Counted from the first letter of the stretch, positions 1 to 9,527 are shown. The stretch: DNA of 64,000 nt from AP-15 sp963772295 (GCA_963772295.1 CAVYWO010000003.1:171141-235140); one strand, 5' to 3'. The notes: generated from the sequence alone by a model not told the origin. Program-made: numbers and translations.

Positions 1-6
1 AGCTGA

Positions 7-195
7 TGGGCCGCCTCGCGCCCGCGCGTCATAGTGTCAGTGTCTGTCGCATTCGTGAAAAGGCTCGACCAAGCGCTTATCGGAAACGATGTTATTATGT
101 ACGGCTATCCGACCTCACTAGGACTTGCTGACGCGCCGCAGTTAAATCCAGACCGACCCCTGCTCCGCAATTGCGACTCCCCGATGAAGTGTTGA
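7..195 (+). pseudogene. Fragment resembling a trypsin-like serine protease
   Basis: An open frame from the window edge to a TGA at 193-195 includes the stretch MYGYPTSLGLADAPQL followed by NPDRPLLR. From memory this resembles the segment between catalytic residues in some trypsin-like peptidases. The reading then runs into a stop, and no Ser-protease GNSGG motif follows. No start is visible, so this is at best a broken piece next to the ISNCY element. Identification is tentative. Confidence 0.2.
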
Positions 196-320
196 AAATT
201 ATAGAGGCAGAAGAAAACCCTTCTTCGAGGTGATTTCGGAATCAGATCTGCCAGCCGGAATTGACGCCGCCGATTTTCCAGAATGCAGATTGCGCCGACA
301 TATCTTGTAGGCGCCGGATC

Positions 321-356
321 AAAATGTCACTCGCCTGCCAATTAGAGATGACACTC
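321..356 (+). repeat. Left terminal inverted repeat of the ISNCY element
   Basis: Contains AATGTCACTC and, 10 bases further in, TTAGAGATGACACTC. Its reverse complement aligns with 2236-2273 over GAGTGACAT and TGGCAG blocks. The two-part structure (inner and outer GTGACAT-type motifs) could be two transposase-binding sites. Confidence 0.65.
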
Positions 357-375
357 CCGGGCGGATTTCCGGGGG

Positions 376-1683
376 GTGTCAAGGGTGACGGTTCGGCTGA
401 TGAGCGATGGCGAGTTGAGGCGGCTCGAGGTGCTGCGAGATTTGGATCAGCGGCGGCTGACGACCGAGGCGGCAGCGCAGCTGCTGAGGCTCGAGCGGCG
501 TCAGGTATTCCGGCTGTTGAAGGCGTACCGGATCGAGGGCGCTGCTGGCCTGATTTCGAAGCGGCGTGGCGGTCCGGGCAACCGGCGCAAGCCCGAGGCG
601 CTTCGGAGCAAGGTGCTGTCGATCATTCGCGAGCAGTATTGGGACTTCGGCCCGAGCTTGGCGGCCGAGAAGCTGCGCGAGGTTCACGGGATAACGCTCG
701 GTCGCGAGACGCTGCGGCTATGGATGGTCGAGGCCGGGCTGTGGCTCGATCGCAAGCAGCGGCGAAAGCGCGTCCACCAGCCGCGCCATCGTCGCGACTG
801 TGTCGGCGAACTGGTGCAGGTCGACGGCAGCGAGCATTGGTGGTTCGAGGACCGCGGCCCGCAATGTACGCTGCTCGTCTTCGTCGACGACGCGACCAGC
901 CGGCTGATGCACCTGCAGTTCGTCGAGAGCGAGTCGACATTCGCCTATTTCCATGCCGCCCGCGCCTATCTGGAGGCCTGGGGCAAGCCGGTCGCCTTCT
1001 ACAGCGACAAGCACGGGGTCTTTCGCGTCAACCACGAGGGTGCCAGCGGTGGTGACGGGATGACCCAGTTCGGGCGTGCGCTGCATGCTCTGAACATCGA
1101 CATCATCTGCGCCAATTCGAGCCAGGCGAAGGGCCGGGTCGAGCGGGCGAACAAGACCTTGCAGGATCGGCTGGTCAAGGAGTTGCGGCTAGCCGGCGCG
1201 CGCAGCCTGGCCGAAGGGAACGCCTTGCTGCCGGCTTTCATGGCCGACTACAACGCCCGCTTTGGCAAGCCGCCGGCGAACGCGAAGGACCTGCACCGGC
1301 CGCTGCGTGCCGGCGACGATCTGGAGGACGCCTTTGCCTGGAAGGAGGAGCGCACCCTTTCGCAAGCGCTGACGCTGCAATACGACAAGGTGATCTTCAT
1401 CCTGGAACCGAGCGACCAGGCCAAGGCGGCGATCGGCAAACGGGTCACTGTCGTCGATTATCCCGATGGCCGGCTATCAATCCGCTACAAGGGCGTCGCG
1501 CTCGCCTACCGCACCTTCGATGAGCTGCGCCACGTCCCGCAGGCTGCGATTGTCGAGAACAAGCGGCTCGGCGCCGTCCTCGCCTTCATCCGCGAGCAGC
1601 AGATCGAACGGGCAGAGGTCCGCAGCAGGAAGGCGCCGCGCCGCCGCGATCAGCGCGACGCGCGCCTATTCAAAGTCGGCTGA
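376..1683 (+). CDS. ISNCY family DDE transposase
   Basis: 435 residues from a GTG start. The N-terminal ~110 residues are two helix-turn-helix-like segments (TTEAAAQLLRLERRQVFRLL) that would bind the element ends. The central integrase fold carries the DDE triad: Asp in LVQVDGSEHWW, Asp in FYSDKHGVF, and Glu in KGRVERANKTLQDRL. A C-terminal beta-barrel-like tail follows. Length and layout match the IS1202/ISNCY group, whose enzymes cut and paste the element. No frameshift is visible, so it may be active. GTG at 376 lies just inside the left inverted repeat and is the first in-frame start. Confidence 0.9.
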   Translation: MSRVTVRLMSDGELRRLEVLRDLDQRRLTTEAAAQLLRLERRQVFRLLKAYRIEGAAGLISKRRGGPGNRRKPEALRSKVLSIIREQYWDFGPSLAAEKLREVHGITLGRETLRLWMVEAGLWLDRKQRRKRVHQPRHRRDCVGELVQVDGSEHWWFEDRGPQCTLLVFVDDATSRLMHLQFVESESTFAYFHAARAYLEAWGKPVAFYSDKHGVFRVNHEGASGGDGMTQFGRALHALNIDIICANSSQAKGRVERANKTLQDRLVKELRLAGARSLAEGNALLPAFMADYNARFGKPPANAKDLHRPLRAGDDLEDAFAWKEERTLSQALTLQYDKVIFILEPSDQAKAAIGKRVTVVDYPDGRLSIRYKGVALAYRTFDELRHVPQAAIVENKRLGAVLAFIREQQIERAEVRSRKAPRRRDQRDARLFKVG

Positions 1684-1747
1684 GCGTTTTCACGAGCTGA
1701 GCAGGGCCGCCCTATACACACTCGTTACGTAACGGAATAGCGAGCCT

Positions 1748-2066
1748 ATGAAACGAGGCCCTAAGCCCTTGCGTGAAAAGGCGATGACGACAGCCGAGCG
1801 GCAGGCCCGGTTTCGCGCGACGCACACCGACGGGGATGTCCAGGATCATATACCGAAGACCCGCCGACCGGCGCAGCCGGGCGCAGCGATGGCGCGCGGC
1901 CGTGGCCGAGCTTGTCGCCTTACAGGACGATTACCGAACGTGGCTGCAGGCGCTGCCGCAGAACCTTGAGGCAAGCGCCACGGCGGAGGCGCTGCGGGCG
2001 ATCTGTGATCTCGATCTTTCCGATCTCGAAAGCGTCGAGCCGCCGCGCGGCTTTGGTCGCGACTGA
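1748..2066 (+). pseudogene. Frameshifted passenger gene of the ISNCY element
   Basis: The first frame starts MKRGPKPLREKAMTTAERQ and reads to about 1838. The reading then continues in another frame through RRPADRRSRAQRWRAAVAEL to a stop at 2066, ending ESVEPPRGFGRD. Joined, these give a protein of about 105 residues of the kind I recall downstream of ISNCY transposases in alphaproteobacteria, with unknown function. One indel near 1838-1850 breaks it here. Confidence 0.55.
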
Positions 2067-2235
2067 TGCAACGGGAGCCTGCCTGTCCGCCCGGGTTCTT
2101 CTACGAGCCGAGCGTGCTGACGCCCGCTCGGTAGACAACCGGTGCGGCTGCAAGCGTCCATGCATCGGGCGGGCGGCGGTCGGGCGCTGCGCTACGCCGG
2201 GGCTGCGCGCCCGCCCGCCGCCCGCCCCCAACCGA

Positions 2236-2273
2236 CAGTGACATTTCTAAATGGCAGAAAGAGTGACATCTCT
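2236..2273 (-). repeat. Right terminal inverted repeat of the ISNCY element
   Basis: Contains CAGTGACATTTCTAAATGG then GAGTGACATCTCT, the inverted counterpart of 321-356. It directly precedes the truncated maturase reading frame. Confidence 0.65.
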
Positions 2274-2275
2274 AT

Positions 2276-2494
2276 TTGGTGGACACATATCTTTGGCGGC
2301 AGTGGCAGAAGGGGCACAACCGCTTCAACGAACTGCGCCGTCGCGGCGTACCGAAGTTCAATGCAGCGGTCGCGGCCGGTTCGCCGACCGGGTTCTGGCG
2401 CATGTCAGGACATCCGGCGGTCCAACAAGCACTGCCCAACCGCTACTTCGACTTGCTGGCTCTCCCCCGACTCCATGTCTCTGTCCACGCTTAA
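2276..2494 (+). pseudogene. C-terminal remnant of a group II intron reverse transcriptase/maturase
   Basis: About 72 codons read DTYLWRQWQKGHNRFNELRR, then FWRMSGHPAVQQALPNRYF. This is the familiar C-terminus of bacterial intron-encoded proteins (Trp-Arg-Gln-Trp, Arg-Gly-Val-Pro, then an Ala-Leu-x-Asn-x-Tyr-Phe block near the end). The reverse-transcriptase and thumb domains are missing. The reading frame begins at the right end of the ISNCY element, so that element evidently interrupted it. Intron RNA domains V and VI follow immediately, confirming the context. Confidence 0.7.
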
Positions 2495-2501
2495 CCCGGT
2501 C

Positions 2502-2577
2502 GAACCGCCGTGGTACGTGACCCGTATGCCCGGTGGTGTGGGAGGGGTGGCACCGCAAGGTGTCCCCCTATCCCGAT
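2502..2577 (+). ncRNA. Group II intron domains V and VI (3' end)
   Basis: Domain V (about 2502-2541) has outer stem ACCGCCG/CGGTGGT and inner stem TACG/CGTA around a short loop. Domain VI (about 2542-2577) has GGGG/CCCC arms around ACC-GCAA-GGT and ends CTATCCCGAT, carrying a candidate branch-point A and a 3' terminal AY. This order right after a maturase C-terminus is diagnostic of an intron 3' end. The 5' two thirds of the intron are absent, so it cannot splice or move. Confidence 0.7.
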
Positions 2578-2612
2578 CAATGGCCATTATCGGCTAGACA
2601 TCGCGTGCGGGA

Positions 2613-2984
2613 TCAGCCACCAAATGAAACCGCTCGTGCGTCGGGCAGTTGCGGTGCGGTCAATGCCGGCCGCTTTACGGCAAGGCCGATTTCGACGAGC
2701 TGGTCCAGCACAGCGTCACCGATCGGCCCACGCACCTCCTCCGGCAAGATGACCGCGGCCTGCGACCTGCCGGCGGCGTTCCGGAAAGTCGGGAGTTCTA
2801 TCCGGGTCGCGGCCGGCGGCACGTGCGGTGCGCGGATGCCGTGGATTTCGATCAGCACACCGTCGATGTCGATCTCGACTGCGGCAATCGCGAAGAGTTT
2901 CCCGGCTCTCATCGAGGTCACCGAGAGAACAGTGATCGAGACCGGGGTCGTCGAACCGGTATCGTTGGAGCCGACGCCACCCAT
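2613..2984 (-). CDS. Small hypothetical protein, SpoVG-like layout
   Basis: About 123 residues if started at the ATG at 2984; an in-frame ATG at 3086 would add 34. It reads VSITVLSVTSMRAGKLFAIA, then a segment with IEIHGIRAPHV and VILPEEVRGPIGDAVLDQL. The pattern of a short beta hairpin, a conserved IHG, then LPEE followed by a helix recalls SpoVG-like single-domain proteins, but I do not recognise it with confidence. It lies between the intron end and a decayed gene on the same strand. Confidence 0.4.
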   Translation of the reverse strand: MGGVGSNDTGSTTPVSITVLSVTSMRAGKLFAIAAVEIDIDGVLIEIHGIRAPHVPPAATRIELPTFRNAAGRSQAAVILPEEVRGPIGDAVLDQLVEIGLAVKRPALTAPQLPDARAVSFGG

Positions 2985-3283
2985 TCGAAGATACCTGCTG
3001 TCGGTAGTGCACCGGCAGACGTTGCCGGTTCCTTGATACTTGATCCTGCGGACCACCACAGCACTAGCGATTTTCCTCACGCTCATCCCGCTGATCGGAT
3101 AGTTAACGCCGCCCAACCAGCCACGTTCACGACAAAGTCGACCGGAAGAAACCGCGTGCCGCCGATGATTTTGCCGTGATCCGCGCACGAATTGACGAGC
3201 GGCGGCGCGAGCGGCTGACCCGCGTGCGCGGACGAATTCCCGGCGATCCGGATCCCCGGAGGTCCTGCTCGGACAGTCGCGCT

Positions 3284-5813
3284 TCACTTGAAGGGCAGGT
3301 CGGCCAGTACCTTCGGCAGGTCGGAGACGGCCGCATACGCGGCGAAGCCGAGCGCGAACGCCTCCACATAATGAAACCCGCTGGTCCCGAACACGCGCGG
3401 TCCGGCGTGGTAGCGCCAGAAATAAACCACGGATGCGATCAGCAGCGCGAGGCCGAACTGGCTCGTGAGGAAAATGTCCGCTAGGCGTTCGGCGGTCGTC
3501 GCAGGCGACTGCTGGATGAACAGGTCGGTGCTGCTGCGCCCGATTTCAGGCCCGACGGCGGCGGCGACCGCACCTTCTTTTGCCGCGCTGAAGCGGTCGG
3601 CGGCGATGACGGTCGGGTGCACCGTGCCGACAACGACATAGCGATGCTCCAGCCGCTGGCCTTGCAGCAATTGCTCGGCGTCGGTGCGCAGGGGCGCGCT
3701 GCCGTCGCCCCAGTCCACCTGTACGCCCACACCGCTGCGCCAGTTCTGGTCGAGGTCGCGCAAGGCGAACAGCACCGGCTGTCCGGCAACGAGATCCGCT
3801 TCCGGCGTCACGACCGCAAGCGCCAAGTCGCGCGGTTCGGACATCAGGCGCTGCACGGATGCGATCGCCGCGGCGATCCCGGAAGTCTGCGCTGCGTCCA
3901 ACCGGGTTTGCAGAGGGATCGGCACGTCGGCCAGCGCGCGGGTGAACGCCTCCTGCGACACCGCGATCACCTCGGCCCCGTTTGCGCCCACCGGTCCCAG
4001 GCAGTCATCCGGTGAGGTGGCGGCCTCCGGCGCCACCGCCTGCAGGCCGAGGCGCGCCCGATCCAGGCGCCGCTCCCAGTCGACGACCTCCAGGCGACCG
4101 CTCTGCAGCTTCACTTGGTTGGTCGTCTCCACCAGTTGTTGCAGGTAACGATCGCGCCAATCGCGGCATACGGCGGCGGCGACGGCGGCGACGGCGGCCG
4201 CAATATGCTTCGGCAGATAGGCCTGCCACTCATTCTCGAGCGCGTGCAGTGCCAGCAGCACGGCGGCCAGTTCCCGGCGTTCGGCGGCGGCCTCGGCCGC
4301 GTCGATCTCGGCGGCCATGCGCGTGCGCGCGGCAGCGTCATGCACCACCCCGAGCCGGCCGCGCCAGACTTCCAGCATGTGGCCGAGTGCCGCGGCCTTC
4401 TGCTCGACGGTCGGGTGCGCGACGAGGCTTGCCTCGTGCATCACCGCATCCATGGGATCGGTCGACATCTCGTCGCCGGCCGCTTCGGCGACCCGCTTCA
4501 CGCGCGCCTTGAGGGCTTCGGCGCGATCGCGCGTGGCCTCGGTCTCCGTGGCACCCACGTCCCGCGTGGCGGCGGCGAGATCGGCCAGCGTGACGCCGGC
4601 GGCCAAAGCGGCGTCCGCGGCGGCCAGCCGGTCGAGCCGAGCCGCGCGCTGTTCGGGCGGCAGTTCCACGCCGGCCGCTATGCGGCGCACCCAGGCATCG
4701 CTGACGATCATGCCGGTTCAGTGCCATCATCAGCGTCAGCCGCCGCTCCAGGTCGTCTGCGGCGCGCCGCAGCCACGCACGCGTGGACAGCGCCATCGCC
4801 CTGGCGCGATCGGTCTCCCCGGCGAGTTGCACCAGCCGCACGCGATCCAGTTGCGGACCGAGGTCGGCGGCGATCCATTGCAGCGGCAGGTCCACCAGTT
4901 GCGCGCGGGCGCGGCCGAGCAGGATGGTCGCATGCGCGGCCAGCCCATCCGCCGGGCCGTTACCGGCCGCGTCGGGCGCGCCGAGCCTGCGCATCCGCTC
5001 CTGCAACGCGCCCCAGTCCTTTGTCAGGTCAGCGACTTCGGCGGCACCTGGTGGATACGCGTCCAGTTTGTCGCGCAGCTTCGCCGCCGCCGCCTGCGCG
5101 GCCGCGAGGGCCGCGGTGGCATCCTGGATGCGCCGATCGACCACCGAGAGCGGTCGCGGGCGGGCGAGCGCGCGCGCAGCCTCGTCGAGATTGCGGTTGA
5201 TCTCCGCCACTGCGTCGGCGCGACTGAGCGGCGGCGGCTCGCGCTGCAACCACGCATGGAGTTCGCCACGCGCCCGCGCCGCCGCGCGCGCCGTCTCCTG
5301 CACGTCGCCCTCGCCGCTTAGAAGCCGCAACAGCCCGAGCAGCATCAGGCCGAACAGCATACAGCCGATGCCCCAGACTGCGCTCGCCGCCACGTTAATG
5401 CGTACCGGCGCGCTGGCGGACGCACTGGTGTCGGCAGCAACATCAAGCTGTGTGAGGTAAGAGCCGGGTCGCGCGGGCGCGCGCCCGGCAATCTCGATCA
5501 TGGTCGCCTCGCCCGGATCGAGCGCCTGCTTGCCCACAGTCGCAGTCAACGCCCCCGATCCAAAAGCCGGCGCCAGCCCGCTGGCGTCGCCGACGATCGG
5601 GGCGAGGCTGATGCTAGCCACAGTCACCGGCGCCATGGTTGCGTTCCGCAATGGCACTCTGGTCGGCGCGACGCCGAGCGTACCGCGGGCGAAGGGGCCG
5701 GCCAACGACGCGCATTGCAGGGTCACCTGGGCGGGCAGCTGCAAACCGTCCGGCATGCTGGCCTTCCATCGGTCCAAGTCGCCACTCTGATTGACGACGC
5801 AGCTCTGAACCAC
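3284..5813 (-). pseudogene. Frameshifted membrane protein with coiled coils and a PKD-like domain
   Basis: Two overlapping minus-strand frames (5813 down to about 4711, and 4711 down to 3284) join into one product of about 835 residues. The first contains an Ig-like N-terminal domain, a membrane segment (VWGIGCMLFGLMLLGLLRLL) and a long Ala/Arg-rich helical region. The second continues the helices (many Ala-Ala-Glu runs), has a PKD-like WGDGSAPLRTD segment near its residue 330, and ends with two more hydrophobic segments. The frame switch is near 4709, after MMALNR. No signal peptide is visible at 5813 and the 5' end looks truncated beside the recombinase remnant. Function unknown; it may span the envelope. 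Confidence 0.5.
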
Positions 5814-6097
5814 CGAATTTGCACGTCCAGACCTCGACGCCGGTGAAAACGTGGGCGTTGCGCAGCGCGTTTGCCGGCGAGCATGAGGCCCGTACCGAGC
5901 TGCTTTAATTCGCGCGAGCGCGGCACCGTGCCCTAACCGCCAGACATAAGCGTAACATGGAACTCATTTCGACTATAGCGTTAAACCCGATCGAGACGCA
6001 CTCTTCGCCTGCACCCAAGGCATGACCAGGTGGTAGCGCGACACGGCCCGAGATTCGCGGAAATGATCGGATTGGGCTTTTTCGATGCAGATTTCTG

Positions 6098-6656
6098 ATG
6101 CACAATGAAAGCACGATCTACGGCTATCCGCGCGTCTCGACCGCCGCCCAAGACGAAACCGGACAGGTGCGCCAACTGAAGGCGGCCGGGTGCGAAAAGC
6201 TGTTCCGCGAGAAGATCACCGGCACCACGGCCGACCGGCCGCAGCTTGCTAAGCTGATGAAGGCCCTTGCCCCGGCGACGTTGTCATCACCCCGGCCGTT
6301 GACCGGCTTTTCCGCGACACGAACCGACTTGCTTGTTATGGCGCGCGAGATGCAGCGCGCCGGAGCCGGTATCCGCTCGCTGGCGGAACCCTACCTCGAC
6401 ACCACTTCGGACTTTGCCGAGATCGTGTTCGCCATCCTTGGCGTAGCCGCCAAAACTGGAGCGCCGCCAAATCTTGGAGCGCATCGCGCGCGGACGGGCC
6501 GACGCCAAAGCGAAGGGCGTCAAATTCGGCCGCAAGCCGATTTTCACCCCGCACCAGCAGAATGAGGCCCGCAAGCGCCTCGAAGCGGGCGAGACGCAGC
6601 GTAGCGTGGCGCGCAGCTACAATGTCAGCCAGAGCACGATTTCACGATTGTGCTGA
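6098..6656 (+). pseudogene. Serine recombinase (resolvase/invertase) with several frameshifts
   Basis: The N-terminus has the catalytic motif YPRVSTAAQDETGQ (Tyr-x-Arg-Val-Ser). The frame then slips near 6275 (GDVVITPAVDRLFRDT lies in a neighbouring frame), returns for DLLVMAREMQRAG and FAEIVFAILGVAA, and slips again near 6450. The C-terminal RIARGRADAKAKGVKFGRKP and helix-turn-helix SVARSYNVSQSTISRL end at 6656. The layout matches Pin/Tn3-type resolvases, but at least three indels make it inactive. Confidence 0.8.
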
Positions 6657-6918
6657 CCTGAGATAATTCATCAAGCGACCCCAGCCGCCGCCGTTCCATG
6701 CGGCGCTAAGGAAATGCCACGGGCCGTTTGCAGCAGGCCGGTTGTTTCTCATTGACACCGAAGCAGGGACGGGCGCGAAATTGGCCTTCGTGCCCGAAAA
6801 TATTTTGGCCGAAGGCCTCGATCCTTCGTAGCCGCGGGGACACGGCGATACCGGCGAGCCAAAGAACGCCGGGCGTTCTCAAAAAAGAACCGACGACGAT
6901 GAAAGGGAGGAAAGTTCA
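6657..6918. other. Intergenic stretch before the secreted protein gene
   Basis: No gene recognised. It ends with a strong ribosome binding site (AAAGGGAGGAAAG at 6901-6913) for the next gene. An accidental reading frame across it has no coding character. Confidence 0.5.
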
Positions 6919-7434
6919 ATGCGACCTCGCACATGCATCTTGTCCGCGTTCACGCTGAGCACCGCCATGTTCTTCGGGATCTCGGCAATGGCCGCTGATC
7001 TGCCGAAGGAAGGAACGTTTAGCGGCATGTATTCGAGCCTTGGCACGGCCAAGGCCATCCAGATCGGCAAAGAGCGGCTCCTGCTCGACCTAGACGAAAA
7101 CGGCCAGAGCCTAGGTAAGGGGCTTGTCGATCACATGGCGTGGCACTGTTGGGGTACGGGCGACTTCGCCAACGGCGTTGGTCAGTACCGTGGCTACTGT
7201 GTGGGGACTGACCCCGTGGGAGATCAGATCGTCGGCAGTTTTGCGAGTGAGAAGACGGCCCTGGACGCGAAAGGACCTGTGAACGGATCGTTGACGTTGA
7301 CGACTGGCACTGGGAAGTATGCCGGGATCACCGGTGTACTAACGTATGTGTATCACGGGAATGAGTTCCACCCGTTGGCTGGGGGAGCCTATCTCGCCTA
7401 CGGCACCCAACAGGGCAGTTACAAGCTCCCGTGA
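6919..7434 (+). CDS. Secreted hypothetical protein
   Basis: 171 residues. A cleavable signal peptide (basic MRPRTC, hydrophobic core, AMA-A near residue 24) is followed by a domain with GTFSGMYSSLG, DHMAWHCWGTGDFANG and a Gly/Thr-rich beta stretch TGTGKYAGITGVLTYVY. The pattern suggests a small all-beta periplasmic or exported protein. Two Cys (one in WHCWG, one in GYCVG) could form a disulfide. The start is set by the purine-rich site directly upstream. Family not recognised. A terminator hairpin follows. Confidence 0.7.
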   Translation: MRPRTCILSAFTLSTAMFFGISAMAADLPKEGTFSGMYSSLGTAKAIQIGKERLLLDLDENGQSLGKGLVDHMAWHCWGTGDFANGVGQYRGYCVGTDPVGDQIVGSFASEKTALDAKGPVNGSLTLTTGTGKYAGITGVLTYVYHGNEFHPLAGGAYLAYGTQQGSYKLP

Positions 7435-7464
7435 CCTGCGGATAAGGAAAGCAGCAGCCTATCG

Positions 7465-7491
7465 AAAGCCGCGCCTTAAAGGCGCGGCTTT
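7465..7491. terminator. Strong hairpin terminator between convergent genes
   Basis: AAAGCCGCGCC - TTAAA - GGCGCGGCTTT is a perfect 11-bp stem ending in T residues (A residues on the other strand). It can end transcription from the secreted-protein gene and perhaps from the convergent enolase-family gene. Confidence 0.75.
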
Positions 7492-7542
7492 CCGTCATCG
7501 CTGTTCTGCGCGATTTTGCCAGAACGTACCTTATCTTGCGCC

Positions 7543-7566
7543 GACAGACAGACAGACAGACAGACT
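7543..7566. repeat. GACA tetranucleotide repeat
   Basis: Five uninterrupted GACA units followed by GACTGACC, about 130 bases beyond the stop of the minus-strand enolase-family gene. It is non-coding in any supported gene. Confidence 0.85.
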
Positions 7567-7695
7567 GACCCTGCGCCAGATACCGTCGTTCGGAAGCCGA
7601 GCTCGCTGTGCGGGCCGAGCCGAACCAGTTCAAGGCTGGTCGCGTCGGGCTTGCGGGTAGCCGATGCGCCGGGTCGGGCGTCAGGCGCGCTGGCG

Positions 7696-8826
7696 TCAAC
7701 CGGTCCGGAAATGGTCGAGTGCGGCGCGGTCGATGTCGATGCCGAGACCCGGTCCGTCCGGGATCGCGACCCAGCCGTTCCGCTGCTCGATCGGCTGCTG
7801 CAGCACCGCCATGCGGAACGGATGCTCGGACTGGTCGAATTCGAGCAGCGGCGCGATCGGCGCGAGGCCCGGCGGGTTGTCCGGCAGGATTGCGAGCAAT
7901 TGCAGCGACGCGGCAAGGGTGACCCCGGTCCCCCAGACATGCGGGTTGACGCGCAGACCAAACGCGTTAGCCATGTCGGCGATCTTCTTGCACTCGGAGA
8001 TGCCACCGGCGGCGGCGACATCGGGTTGCACGATGTCGATCGCCCGTTCGACGAGGAGCCGGCGAAAGCCCCAGCGGGTGAATTCCGCCTCGCCGCCCGC
8101 GATCGGCATGTGCAACGCCGCCTTCACCTCCCGGTAGCCGGCGAGATCTTCCGGCGGGACCGGCTCCTCGAACCAGCCGATATCGAGATCCTCGATCCGC
8201 CGGCCAAGGCGGATCGCGGCGGTGGCGTCATAGGCGTGGTTGGCGTCGACCATGATCGCAATGTCGGCGCCGACCGCGCCGCGCACGGCGCGGCACAGCC
8301 GGATGTCGTCGTCGATGCCGAAGCCGAGCTTCAGCTTGATCGCCGCAAAACCGGCCTCGACCCGTTGCCGCGCCTCGTCGACGAGATAGGCAAGCGGGTC
8401 GCCGCCGCGCTTGCGGTAGAAGCCGGTCGCATAGGCCTGCACCCGCCGGCGCAGCGGCCCGCCGATCAGCCGATGCACCGGCAGGCCAAGATGCCGGCCC
8501 TTCAAATCCCAGAGCGCAATGTCGACGGCGCTCAGCGCCTCGATCGCAAGCCCCTTGCGGCCATGATCGCGCAGGCGATTGTACAAACTCTGCCAGTGCA
8601 CTTCGGTCGCGAGGGCGTCGGCGCCGACGAGCAGCGGCCGGTAGAAATCGACGATCGGCGCCGTCAATGTCGGCGGACCGAAGGCCTCGCCCCAGCCGCT
8701 CGACCCATCCTCACCGAGGATCTCGACCAGCAGTGCGCCGCGGCGCTCGTACCAGGCTTGCGAATAGGCGAACGGCTCGGCCAGCGCCGCTTCGAGCCGG
8801 TAGGCCTTGATGTCACGGATCTTCAT
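7696..8826 (-). CDS. Mandelate racemase/muconate lactonizing enzyme family protein
   Basis: 376 residues, the usual length for the enolase superfamily. The N-terminal capping domain is followed by a TIM barrel with the acid-sugar dehydratase/racemase residues: Lys-x-Lys in AIKLKLG, metal ligands Asp in MVDANHAYD, Glu in WFEEPV and Glu in IAGGE, then Asp in QPDVAAAGG and the catalytic His in NPHVWGTG. The His plus KxK pair points to the mandelate-racemase subgroup (racemization or dehydration of a hydroxy acid). The substrate cannot be read from sequence. It is alone on its strand with no transport or aldolase partner nearby. Confidence 0.88.
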   Translation of the reverse strand: MKIRDIKAYRLEAALAEPFAYSQAWYERRGALLVEILGEDGSSGWGEAFGPPTLTAPIVDFYRPLLVGADALATEVHWQSLYNRLRDHGRKGLAIEALSAVDIALWDLKGRHLGLPVHRLIGGPLRRRVQAYATGFYRKRGGDPLAYLVDEARQRVEAGFAAIKLKLGFGIDDDIRLCRAVRGAVGADIAIMVDANHAYDATAAIRLGRRIEDLDIGWFEEPVPPEDLAGYREVKAALHMPIAGGEAEFTRWGFRRLLVERAIDIVQPDVAAAGGISECKKIADMANAFGLRVNPHVWGTGVTLAASLQLLAILPDNPPGLAPIAPLLEFDQSEHPFRMAVLQQPIEQRNGWVAIPDGPGLGIDIDRAALDHFRTG

Positions 8827-8958
8827 CGACGGAAACCGCGGTTGGAACAGCAGAAACCGAACGCATACCGCGAACCGGCGGGCGACGCAGGAACAGATTG
8901 CGCAGGTGGCCGGCGTCAGCCGCCCGACGGTGTGGCGAGAAGCCGTGCCTGCTCGACC
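8827..8958. other. Short stretch with a helix-turn-helix-like remnant
   Basis: On the plus strand ATQEQIAQVAGVSRPTVWR reads like a LacI/IclR-type or transposase helix-turn-helix, but it has no gene body. It is probably a scrap of a regulator or transposase. Confidence 0.25.
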
Positions 8959-9527
8959 TCACCTTCTTTGCTGCGTTGCCAGCGGACGGAGCGGTTGGTG
9001 AAGGTCTTGGTTTCCTCCCGCCAGATTTCCTCGCGGATCCGCTGGCCCGTGCAGCAAATTGTCCGAAAACCGGCGCAGCAACCGTGCCAGCTCCTCCAAA
9101 TCGTGCTCGCTCCAGCCCGCGAGCGCGTTCCGCGCCAGCCGCTCGCGCGCCGCGTCCAGCATTTCCGACATGGCTTGGCCCTTCTCGGCGGCGGCCGCCT
9201 CGGTCACGCGGCGGTCGGTCTTGGCCGCCGGCGAGCGACGAGGTCGAGCCTTTCCAGCTTCGCCACCTGGCGGCTGACCGTCGTGTAGTCGCGGCCGACC
9301 CAGTCTGCCAGTGCTCCGACCCCGAGCGGTCCGCGGCGCTGGATTAGCACCAGCAGGGGAAACAGCGCACGATCCAGCGACACGCCGGCCTCGCGCAGCA
9401 GGACCACGTCATTCTGGGGTCGGTTGAAGATACCGACCACATCGATCAGCGCCTCATGCAGCCGGCGCAGCAAGTCCCTAATATGTGTATTTTGCACTTT
9501 TCTCCTTGATCGGCCGCCGTACCGCAT
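8959..9527 (-). pseudogene. MarR family regulator, frameshifted
   Basis: The N-terminal half (LLRRLHEALIDVVGIFNRPQ, then LADWVGRDYTTVSRQVAKLE, a winged-helix recognition region) reads to about 9210. The C-terminal half (KGQAMSEMLDAARERL) is in another frame down to 8959. One indel separates them. Starts at 9527 (ATG) or 9497 (GTG) are possible. It diverges from a flavin monooxygenase, the usual arrangement for an aromatic-responsive repressor, and the space between holds a palindrome. Confidence 0.75.

Larger units (their letters stand above)
321..2273. mobile_element. ISNCY-type insertion sequence (about 1.95 kb)
   Basis: The element is bounded by imperfect inverted repeats at 321-356 and 2236-2273, which match through about 30 of 36 positions with one length difference. 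It carries a full-length transposase and a downstream frameshifted passenger gene, then a very GC-rich 170-base tail with no gene. The right end abuts a group II intron maturase reading frame, so the element probably landed inside that gene. The left flank is not intron sequence, which implies a deletion or rearrangement. I see no clear target duplication. Confidence 0.75.

Noticed and set aside
261..1055. A 264-codon plus-strand frame overlapping the ISNCY transposase
   Set aside because: It is an Arg/Ala-rich antiphase reading of the transposase gene with no domain features; the transposase frame has DDE motifs.
7543..7566. GACA repeat as a CRISPR-like array
   Set aside because: Units are contiguous 4-mers with no spacers and there are no cas genes in the window.
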